A stretch of DNA of 10,246 nucleotides, taken from Gammaproteobacteria bacterium (GTDB lineage: Bacteria; Pseudomonadota; Gammaproteobacteria; Pseudomonadales; Azotimanducaceae). Shown here piece by piece: positions 1 through 5,847 of this stretch; positions within the stretch are counted from its first letter, which is position 1; every line of letters starts with the position of its first letter. The position numbers and the translations under genes were made by a program. The notes below the pieces were generated by a model, which saw only the letters and a list, made by a program, of their open reading frames with translations, was not told the origin of the DNA and did no database searches. The stretch covers positions 34,140-44,385 of the forward strand of contig PBQQ01000033.1 in the NCBI GenBank assembly GCA_002725095.1, in the 5' to 3' direction.

Positions 1-993
1 ATTCCCGGCGCGTCGAATACCGTATTGGAGGCCGCAGTGCCCTACGCTGCACAAGCCTTGTCGGAGCTGCTCGGCCATGCTCCGGAGCAGGCCGCTTCTG
101 CACAAACCGCCCGCGGGTTATCGATGCGCGCGTATCAGCGCGCGCGCGATCTCGGCGCCAAGCAGGCGTTCGGCATTGGTTTGTCTGCAAGCCTGTCGAG
201 CAATGAACAGAAAAAAGGCCAAACTCGAGCCCACTGGGCTATACAAACCGAGTCAAAAAGCGCCAGCTTTAGCCTGTATTTAGACAAAGCAGATCCACGC
301 GCCGACCAAGAACAGCGGCTGAACGAAGCGATTTGGGCGACCATTGAACTGAACTTATTAGATAATGATCAACACCCAGCGCGAAGCTCTTTCCACACCA
401 GCGAATACGCGGCTTCAGCATCGTGGCAACCACTGCTTGCAGCACCAGCCTACGCGACCTGCACAGAGCAACACGATGGCCGGTTACTGCTGCCAGGTTC
501 ATTCAATCCCGTTCACACAGGTCACCAAGAAATGTTGGCGGTTGCAGAAAAGATCACGGGGCTAAGTGGCGCATTTGAGATGACTCTGCGCAACGCAGAT
601 AAACCGGATTTGGACTATCTCACCGTCCACGAGCGCCTGAAAGCACTCGAGCACACTCCGGTCTGGCTCACAAATCTGAGCAACTTCGAGCAAAAAGCCG
701 AGCGATTTGCAAATGCGATATTCGTCCTCGGCACAGATACGCTGAGCCGCATTGCAGAACCTAGATTTTATGCCAACGATGACGCGCGCATGCACAATGC
801 CTTCGCCAACATGACCAAGCACGGCACCCGCTTTCTGGTTTTCGGCCGCCGTCTAGCAGAGGACTTTGTAGAATTATCCGATCTGGATCTGCCCGCCGAA
901 CTTGCGTCCTTGTGCCAGCCCGTGCCTGCCGAACAGTTCAGAAACGATACATCCTCTTCAAGTATTCGTGCGCAGCAGACATCAGATCTGTAG
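1..993 (+). CDS. PncC/CinA-like domain fused to nucleotidylyltransferase (5' end outside window)
   Basis: The frame is open to base 1 without a convincing start, so this is the last 330 codons of a longer gene. Codons 1–135 or so resemble the C-terminal half of the PncC/CinA nicotinamide-nucleotide amidase fold: PGAS, then VPYA and a helix ending LLG, then a Ser-Ala helix (SAQTAR) and a GLSAS–KKGQTRAHWAI strand. From about codon 160 there is a Rossmann-type nucleotidylyltransferase of the NMN-adenylyltransferase/CTP_transf_like kind. It shows GSFNPVHTGH (codons 166–175, the nucleotide-binding HxGH signature), FVLGTDTLSRI, and a C-terminal SSSSIR (codons 318–323) matching the family's ISSTxIR motif. 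Similar two-domain proteins occur in bacteria and plants, from memory of the family; the substrate is not established. A role in pyridine-nucleotide metabolism is inferred. The amidase half lacks residues conserved in active PncC (see findings). The stop lies 16 nt from that of the converging MATE gene. Confidence 0.82.
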   Translation: MPGASNTVLEAAVPYAAQALSELLGHAPEQAASAQTARGLSMRAYQRARDLGAKQAFGIGLSASLSSNEQKKGQTRAHWAIQTESKSASFSLYLDKADPRADQEQRLNEAIWATIELNLLDNDQHPARSSFHTSEYAASASWQPLLAAPAYATCTEQHDGRLLLPGSFNPVHTGHQEMLAVAEKITGLSGAFEMTLRNADKPDLDYLTVHERLKALEHTPVWLTNLSNFEQKAERFANAIFVLGTDTLSRIAEPRFYANDDARMHNAFANMTKHGTRFLVFGRRLAEDFVELSDLDLPAELASLCQPVPAEQFRNDTSSSSIRAQQTSDL

Positions 994-1009
994 AGCAATA
1001 TCGGGGTTG

Positions 1010-2419
1010 CTACTGATACTCAGGGTTGGGCACGATCTTCTTCCATTTACCCTTGCGAAAACGCCAAATCAGCAGCGTGCCCTTCAAAACATAATCACCA
1101 ACCAACGCCGCATACACCCAAAACACCGGAAGTTTCAAATACACCGCCACAGCAGCAAGGCCGCAACGCATCACCAGCAACCCCAAGACTGTAGCAATCA
1201 ACGGGAATCGGGTATCCCCCGCACCCCGCAACGAACCGCCGATGGCGAATTCCACCGCCAGTAACGGCATCATTGCACCCAGCAAGTATATAAACTGAAC
1301 CGTATATTCAATGGTCTTGACGTCATCACCAATGAAATAAGCCGCCAGCTGTTGAGCAAACGCCACAATTATCAACCCAAGCGAACCCATGGACGCCACC
1401 GCTAACCACAGTGAGCGCCAGCCACTGCGACTCGCCGCCTCCGGATCTTTTGCCCCCAAATGCTGACCCACCAGTGTCGATCCGGCGATGGAAAAACCAA
1501 ACCCTACGGTCATGCACACCGCTAGAATGTTTACACCAATGTTGTACGCCGCAAAGGCCTCAGTGCCATAGGCATTACCAATAAGCATAAGAAAAATGAA
1601 AAAACCCAGCTGAAAGACGCCCTGCTCTAACGCTGCGGGGTAACCGATATCCAGCAAAGCGCGCAAGCGTGCGCGGCGCCACCATCCGCTCGTGACATGG
1701 CGCACGCGGAACTTTTGTCGCACCCATAACACCAACAACACCGCAGAACCGGCACTAAACGATATTCCAGCGGCAATCGCCGCACCCGCGACACCCATCG
1801 CCGGCATACCCCAATAACCAAAAATGAAGACATACAACAACGGCAGGTTAAGAAGATTCACACCGCCGCTGATCCACAACGGCGACCACGCATCACCCGA
1901 TGCCCTAAGTGCTGCGCTCAAAACAAACATGGCAGCAAACGCTAGGTTAAACATCGACAGCCAGCGAATATTTTGCGCAGCCAGCTCCAAGGTGATTGGA
2001 TCCAAGCCAAACACCGAAGCCACCGGTGACGCAAGGAAAAAGCCTAAAAAAGCGATCGCGAATGAAAACGCCGCCGCCAAAACCAGAGACGCCATAGTCA
2101 CCCGGCTGGCCTCATCGTAGTCGCCAGCGCCCCATGCGCGCGCCACCAGCGCCGTTGTGCCGGCACTGATCGCCATCAAAATAGCCTGCATAGCAAAGAA
2201 GATCCGTTGCCCTGCACCTAATGCAGCCAGTGCCTGAGGGCCTAACTCACCGACGAATTTAGTTTGCACCATACCCACAATGGTGTAACTGAGGTTACCT
2301 AGGATCGACGGCAGCGCGAGTTGCCAAATAGAAGGTCGGGCCATCGCCGCGGCATCGGATGAAAAATCGGTCGGATCCACAGGGCTGTCGGGGGGGTGTT
2401 TTTGTTCTTGTGAATTCAC
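1010..2419 (-). CDS. MATE family multidrug/Na+ antiporter
   Basis: A 469-residue polytopic inner-membrane protein of the usual length for bacterial MATE transporters (about 450–480 residues, 12 helices). These export cationic drugs or metabolites in exchange for Na+ or H+. The first helix follows a polar, proline-rich N-terminus (residues 1–29) and begins IWQLALPSILGNL. The loop VARAWGAGDYDEASRV (residues 92–107) matches the conserved MATE segment 'GqxlGagd...A', and the internal repeat recurs as VGQHLGAKDPEAASRSG in the second half. Substrate cannot be read from sequence; NorM, DinF and other subfamilies are not separated here. The assigned start is GTG (2417–2419), with no strong Shine-Dalgarno sequence. 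An ATG at 2342–2344 (residue 26) would remove only the polar tail, so the true start is uncertain. The gene is divergent from the LLM oxidoreductase and convergent with the PncC-like gene. Confidence 0.9.
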   Translation of the reverse strand: MNSQEQKHPPDSPVDPTDFSSDAAAMARPSIWQLALPSILGNLSYTIVGMVQTKFVGELGPQALAALGAGQRIFFAMQAILMAISAGTTALVARAWGAGDYDEASRVTMASLVLAAAFSFAIAFLGFFLASPVASVFGLDPITLELAAQNIRWLSMFNLAFAAMFVLSAALRASGDAWSPLWISGGVNLLNLPLLYVFIFGYWGMPAMGVAGAAIAAGISFSAGSAVLLVLWVRQKFRVRHVTSGWWRRARLRALLDIGYPAALEQGVFQLGFFIFLMLIGNAYGTEAFAAYNIGVNILAVCMTVGFGFSIAGSTLVGQHLGAKDPEAASRSGWRSLWLAVASMGSLGLIIVAFAQQLAAYFIGDDVKTIEYTVQFIYLLGAMMPLLAVEFAIGGSLRGAGDTRFPLIATVLGLLVMRCGLAAVAVYLKLPVFWVYAALVGDYVLKGTLLIWRFRKGKWKKIVPNPEYQ

Positions 2420-2446
2420 AGCGTTGCCAACCGGAGTGCGTTCACT

Positions 2447-2475
2447 AGTTTACTACTAACCCTCGCTTCTGTCGG
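2447..2475 (-). promoter_or_regulatory. Possible sigma-70 promoter for the MATE gene
   Basis: On the minus strand, CCGACA (2470–2475, 4/6 to TTGACA) and TAAACT (2447–2452, 4/6 to TATAAT) are separated by 17 bases. Transcription would start near 2440, giving a leader of about 20 nt to the GTG. The match is modest, and such pairs occur by chance; the position is the main support. Confidence 0.28.
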
Positions 2476-2506
2476 CACGAAGATCCGTTCGCTGCGACAC
2501 CAACGG

Positions 2507-2535
2507 TTGCTTCAAAGCGAGCGAGTCCGGACAAT
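2507..2535 (+). promoter_or_regulatory. Weak candidate promoter for the LLM oxidoreductase gene
   Basis: TTGCTT (2507–2512) and GACAAT (2530–2535) are separated by 17 bases, in the divergent spacer upstream of the ATG at 2560. Agreement with the consensus is 3/6 and 4/6. This is the best pair seen by eye, not a firm call. A 7-bp inverted pair, CTCGCTT (2462–2468) and AAGCGAG (2515–2521), flanks the middle of the same spacer and could be an operator or chance. Confidence 0.18.
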
Positions 2536-2547
2536 ACGAGCAGATTT

Positions 2548-2555
2548 AAGGGGAA
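2548..2555 (+). promoter_or_regulatory. Ribosome binding site of the LLM oxidoreductase gene
   Basis: AAGGGGAA lies 4 nt before the ATG at 2560 (7 nt measured from the core AAGG), a good Shine-Dalgarno match. It supports that ATG as the true start. Confidence 0.7.
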
Positions 2556-2559
2556 CGAT

Positions 2560-3429
2560 ATGAATTTAGGAAAACTAGGCGTTTGGTATTTCTTTGACGG
2601 CATCAGTACCGATCAGGCTACTGCCGCCGCACAACGCATCGAAGCAATGGGTTACGGCACCCTCTGGCTGCCAGAAACTGTGGGCAAGGACCCTCTGACT
2701 ACCGCGAGCTGGTTTTTAGCCAACACCAAAACACTTAATCTCGCGACCGGCATAGTCAACATCTACAACCGCGAACCCGGGGTAATGCTGGCGGCGCAGC
2801 GAACGCTCGCAGAACAATCCGCAGGTCGCTTTGCGCTGGCCATGGGCGTGTCCCATAAACCACTGGTCGAGGGCGTTCGCGGACTCGAGTACGGGCCACC
2901 GGTCGCAACGATGCGAAGTTATTTAGAGAAAATGAGTGCCTCTATCTACAACGGACCTGCGCCCGCCGAGACACCGATCACCTTAATTGCAGCTTTAGGA
3001 CCAAAAATGCTGGAGCTGGCAAGAGAGCAGACCGATGGCGCGCACCCCTACTTCACATCACCCGAGCACACGGCTATGGCACGCGGAATTCTCGGCCAAG
3101 GTCCGAAATTGTGCGTAGAACAAAAAGTCATACTCGAAACCGATGCTGCCAAAGCGCGTGAGCTGGCACGGCCAGTGGCTAAGATCTACCAACGATTGCC
3201 CAACTACCGCAACAACTGGTTGCGTATGGGAATGACCGAACAGGACATCGACGATCTCAGCGATCGGTTCATCGACGCGACCTTTGCTTGGGGCAATGCG
3301 GACGCAATCAAAGCAAGGGTGCAAGAGCATATGGACGCTGGTGCTGACCATGTGTGCATACAACCAGTGAATCCAAACGGCCAGTTCGGTGAACTACACT
3401 GGGAGTGTTTAGAAGCGGTTACGAGCTGA
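2560..3429 (+). CDS. Luciferase-like (LLM class) flavin-dependent oxidoreductase, TIGR03620-like
   Basis: A 289-residue single-domain TIM-barrel protein of the bacterial luciferase superfamily. The N-terminus LGKLGVWYFFDG (residues 3–14), MGYGTLWLPE (30–39), TGIVNIYNREP (63–73), AAQRTLAEQSAGRFALAMGVSH (78–99) and LGPKMLELAREQTDGAHPYF (146–165) fit the group annotated as 'probable F420-dependent oxidoreductase, MSMEG_2516 family'. Members use reduced F420 or FMN to reduce or oxygenate small organic molecules; the substrate here is unknown. Most gammaproteobacteria are not known to make F420, so FMNH2 is the likelier cofactor (inference). That would fit with the flavin reductase encoded nearby on the other strand. 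The start is fixed by a strong ribosome binding site. The gene stands alone on its strand and is followed by an inverted repeat before the converging nitronate monooxygenase-like gene. Confidence 0.85.
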   Translation: MNLGKLGVWYFFDGISTDQATAAAQRIEAMGYGTLWLPETVGKDPLTTASWFLANTKTLNLATGIVNIYNREPGVMLAAQRTLAEQSAGRFALAMGVSHKPLVEGVRGLEYGPPVATMRSYLEKMSASIYNGPAPAETPITLIAALGPKMLELAREQTDGAHPYFTSPEHTAMARGILGQGPKLCVEQKVILETDAAKARELARPVAKIYQRLPNYRNNWLRMGMTEQDIDDLSDRFIDATFAWGNADAIKARVQEHMDAGADHVCIQPVNPNGQFGELHWECLEAVTS

Positions 3430-3440
3430 GCTTGCAAACC

Positions 3441-3471
3441 CCTAGGTCGGGCGAGCGTGACCCGACCTAGG
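3441..3471. repeat. Perfect 11-bp inverted repeat between convergent genes (terminator or REP-like element)
   Basis: Arms CCTAGGTCGGG (3441–3451) and CCCGACCTAGG (3461–3471) pair perfectly around a 9-base loop (CGAGCGTGA). The element sits in the 54-base gap between two converging stop codons, where a bidirectional terminator is expected. However, no T-tract follows on either strand (TACCGTGC on plus, a short GGTTTG on minus), so a classical intrinsic terminator is not well supported. The core, GGTCGGG with a GC-rich loop and CCCGACC, recalls dispersed palindromic (REP-type) repeats of proteobacteria. There is no second copy in this window. Confidence 0.6.
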
Positions 3472-3483
3472 TACCGTGCAGAT

Positions 3484-4602
3484 TCAACGAAGTAAATTGG
3501 TTGTACGTGAGAGCGCTTGCTCCGCGCCGTAAACTAACTCATCGAAAATCTCTTTCGCTGGTCTGACCGCCTTAATCATGCCGATGCCTTGCCCTGCAAA
3601 CCCAGGATTGACATCGCCACGACCATCACGATTTGCGGCGGCCATAACCGGACCTGAAATCATTCCCTGATAAGGCATGGGCAGCGGCTCAACATCTTCA
3701 CGCAACCAATGTTCGGTCCACTTCGAGCGAATTATGCGAGCGGGTTTTCCAGTCACAGTTCGTGACACTGAGGTCCCTTCTTCGGTGGAATCTACAATCG
3801 CTTGCTTTTGGAAATCAAAGATATTCGCTTCCTCAGACGCTAAAAACGCCGAACCGACCCACACACCCTCTGCTCCGAGCATGAGCGCGGCGGCAACGCC
3901 CCGACCATCGCTGATGCCACCAGCGCCGAGCACCGGTGTGTCGCCAACGGCGTCAACAACCTGCGGAATCAATGCCATGGTGCCAACAGGCGAATTATGC
4001 CCACCACCGTCGTGCCCTTGAGCAACAATGATATCCAGCCCTGAAGACTTCACTTGAATAGCATGACGTACAGCCCCAACAACGGCCATAACCTTAGTAC
4101 CGTTAGCACGCAGCTCTGTCATCCATGGCCCTGGGTTACCTAACCCTGAGGCGTATACCGGCACCCGCTCCTGAATTATGACTTCCATCTGCGCTTCAAA
4201 AAATTCGGCGGTGAACAACGGCGGGCCGTCTCGTTCCTCTTTCTGAGCCAAATCTATCTCGACCGGATCGAGGCCCTCTTTAGCCATAAATTCCGCCGCA
4301 AAATCTTTGCGTTCGGGCAGCAAGTCAGCAGGCGTAGGCCCTTCCATGTCATCGTAGTTGGCGCGCCGCACCGACGCCGGTAACAGCGTATCAACGCCGA
4401 ACGGCCGGTCTGTCAGCTCACGGGTTTCGCGAATCCACTGCCGCAATTGATTGGGGCCACAACCGGCCGCCCCAAGTACCCCAAGACCACCGGCGTTCGA
4501 TACAGCCGCCGCCAAAGCCGGGCAACTGGCACCACCCATGCCGGCCAACACAATAGGTTTTTCAATTTCCAAAATTTCGCATACGCGACTGTTTAGGTTC
4601 AT
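3484..4602 (-). CDS. Nitronate monooxygenase / 2-nitropropane dioxygenase-like FMN protein
   Basis: A 372-residue TIM-barrel flavoprotein of the NMO/2-nitropropane dioxygenase superfamily, which also includes the enoyl-ACP reductase FabK. Visible family features are PIVLAGMGGASCPALAAAVSNAGGLGVLGAAG (residues 16–47), GHDGGGH (196–202, with His202 at the position of the active-site His of NMOs), the FMN-phosphate loop GAGGISDGRG (226–235) and GVWVGSAFL (246–254). The family oxidises alkyl nitronates with O2, but many homologues have unknown or different substrates, so 'nitronate' is only a family label. The segment from about residue 72 to 135 is long and charged compared with the compact members. 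The ATG is preceded by GGAGAG (minus strand, 4608–4613), and it overlaps the flavin reductase stop as ATGA. The two genes are therefore probably one translationally coupled operon. Confidence 0.88.
   Translation of the reverse strand: MNLNSRVCEILEIEKPIVLAGMGGASCPALAAAVSNAGGLGVLGAAGCGPNQLRQWIRETRELTDRPFGVDTLLPASVRRANYDDMEGPTPADLLPERKDFAAEFMAKEGLDPVEIDLAQKEERDGPPLFTAEFFEAQMEVIIQERVPVYASGLGNPGPWMTELRANGTKVMAVVGAVRHAIQVKSSGLDIIVAQGHDGGGHNSPVGTMALIPQVVDAVGDTPVLGAGGISDGRGVAAALMLGAEGVWVGSAFLASEEANIFDFQKQAIVDSTEEGTSVSRTVTGKPARIIRSKWTEHWLREDVEPLPMPYQGMISGPVMAAANRDGRGDVNPGFAGQGIGMIKAVRPAKEIFDELVYGAEQALSRTTNLLR
4599..4602 (-). other. ATGA stop/start overlap (translational coupling)
   Basis: The flavin reductase TGA (4601–4599) and the NMO-like ATG (4602–4600) share four bases. 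The downstream gene also has its own Shine-Dalgarno sequence, GGAGAG, at 4608–4613 inside the end of the flavin reductase gene. Confidence 0.85.
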
Positions 4603-5102
4603 AACGTCTCTCCAAATACTCCAAAATCACTCCGCCAATACAATAACGGCGGAGCATCCCCGTTGACTAGGCTAAAATCTTTGACCTCGCCAACAGCAAT
4701 GGTGTGATCGCCTGCGTCATGTTCGTCATAAAGTAGACAATCCACGTAAGCGAGCCCGCCACTAATAATCGGCGCACCGGTCAGACCGCTACGCCAGTCT
4801 ATACCCGCAAACTTGTCCGCGCCGGTTTGCGCCATGGCCATACAAATCGACAATTGATCGGCGACCAAAATATTTATGCAAAAGCTCCCCGTTGCACGAA
4901 TGCGCGGCCAGCTGGCCGACGACTTGGCAGGACATACCGCTATCAACGGCGGATCAAGCGACAACGACACAAAAGATTGGGCGGCAAAACCCACTGGCGA
5001 TCCGTCATCAAGGCCGGTGACAATCGTTACCCCAGTGCAGAAATTCCCCATAGCCTGCCGAAAATCAGCACTGTTGAAACCCGCGGCCGTCGCCTCAGTC
5101 AT
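4599..5102 (-). CDS. Flavin reductase-domain protein (HpaC-like)
   Basis: A 167-residue protein of the flavin reductase-like (split-barrel FMN-binding) family. It has FRQAMGNFCTGVTIVTGLDDGSPVGFAAQSFVSLSLDPPL (residues 14–53), FCINILVADQ (74–83) and GDHTIAVGEV (131–140, containing the family's G-D-H-T/L-I signature). Proteins of this size usually reduce free FMN or FAD with NAD(P)H and hand it to a partner monooxygenase. Some instead are oxidoreductases with bound flavin. It is cytoplasmic, with no signal or membrane segment. It is the promoter-proximal gene of the minus-strand pair: its TGA overlaps the ATG of the nitronate monooxygenase-like gene by 4 nt. The start at 5100–5102 is supported by AAAAAAAGGA just upstream. 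The partner is not proven, but the coupled NMO-like protein is the obvious candidate. Confidence 0.88.
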   Translation of the reverse strand: MTEATAAGFNSADFRQAMGNFCTGVTIVTGLDDGSPVGFAAQSFVSLSLDPPLIAVCPAKSSASWPRIRATGSFCINILVADQLSICMAMAQTGADKFAGIDWRSGLTGAPIISGGLAYVDCLLYDEHDAGDHTIAVGEVKDFSLVNGDAPPLLYWRSDFGVFGETL

Positions 5103-5108
5103 CGTGCA

Positions 5109-5135
5109 TCCTTTTTTTGCTGATGACGTACTATA
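5109..5135 (-). promoter_or_regulatory. Ribosome binding site and candidate -10 box of the flavin reductase–NMO operon
   Basis: On the minus strand, AAAAAAAGGA (5109–5118) lies 6 nt before the flavin reductase ATG and is a plausible ribosome binding site. TATAGT (5130–5135) matches the sigma-70 -10 consensus at 5 of 6 positions and would give a leader of about 20 nt. No good -35 box is seen at the right spacing, so an activator may be needed, or the -10 assignment may be wrong. Confidence 0.38.
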
Positions 5136-5241
5136 ACGCAGATGGCCCTACCTCAGGACTAATGGTCAGCGCCAAACACTACACCGTGCCTTGCATTTTT
5201 AAACCACAGTCGCAGTATGGACAATCCACAAGCACAATCGA

Positions 5242-5841
5242 GTGACTCTTATGGAATTGATTATCCTACTTGTCGTCGTCGCGGTATTGGCCTTTTGGGT
5301 CGTATCCATTTACAACAGATTGGTGGCGCTGAAGAACCGCCACGAAAACGGTTTTTCGCAGATCGAAGTTCAACTGAAACGTCGCTACGACCTAATCCCA
5401 AACCTTGTTGAAACGGCTAAAGCCTATATGGCCCACGAACGCGAAACGCTCGAGGCGGTTATCGCTGCGCGCAATCAAGCTATGGCGGGTTTGGAAGCGG
5501 CCGCTGGTAATCCTGGCGACGGCGCTGCGATGAAAGAGTTGGCCGGTGCCGAGGGCATGCTCGCGAACGCTATGGGTCGATTGAACGTCGTGATGGAGGC
5601 CTACCCTGATCTTAAAGCCAACACCAATATGATGCAGTTGACCGAAGAACTGACCACCACAGAAAACAAAGTGGCCTTTTCGCGCCAGGCTTTTAACGAC
5701 CAAGTGACAGAATACAATACCTACCGTGCGTCGTTTCCCTCGATATTATTTGCCAGTCTATTCGGCCATCCTACAGACGCCGAGCTGTTAGAATTCGAGG
5801 ACTCCGCAGAAATCCAAGCTGCGCCCAAGGTATCGTTTTAA
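5242..5841 (+). CDS. lemA: LemA family protein
   Basis: A 199-residue protein with one N-terminal membrane helix (about residues 5–22, ELIILLVVVAVLAFWVVS) followed by a helical, coiled-coil-rich domain. Diagnostic LemA stretches are NGFSQIEVQLKRRYDLIPNLVETAKAYMAHE (residues 36–66), YPDLKANTNMMQLTEELTTTENKVAFSRQAFNDQVTEYNTYRASFP (121–166) and the C-terminal LFG. The domain is expected outside the cytoplasm, anchored in the inner membrane. The biochemical role of LemA is not settled, but the gene is commonly found beside M48 (HtpX-like) proteases, as here. The GTG at 5242 gives the longest frame; the ATG at 5251 (196 residues) places the start directly before the membrane helix, with a weak GAG 8 nt upstream, and may be the true start. 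It is the first gene of a four-gene run. Confidence 0.93.
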   Translation: MTLMELIILLVVVAVLAFWVVSIYNRLVALKNRHENGFSQIEVQLKRRYDLIPNLVETAKAYMAHERETLEAVIAARNQAMAGLEAAAGNPGDGAAMKELAGAEGMLANAMGRLNVVMEAYPDLKANTNMMQLTEELTTTENKVAFSRQAFNDQVTEYNTYRASFPSILFASLFGHPTDAELLEFEDSAEIQAAPKVSF

Positions 5842-5847
5842 CCCTGC

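Noticed and set aside
994..1011. AGCAA/TTGCT short inverted repeat between the converging stops of the first two genes
   Set aside because: The stem is only 5 bp, not GC-rich, and has no T-tract on either side. That is too weak to call a terminator.
902..1264. 120-codon plus-strand open frame across the gap between the first two genes
   Set aside because: It overlaps the end of the nucleotidylyltransferase and the 3' part of the MATE gene on the other strand. The product is low-complexity (many Arg, His, Gln, Pro) as expected for a shadow frame.
5191..5218. TTGCAT and CAGTAT as a lemA promoter
   Set aside because: The -35 is reasonable, but the -10 matches the consensus at only 3 of 6 positions, with a 16-base spacer. 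A promoter must exist in this spacer, but this pair is not good enough to annotate.
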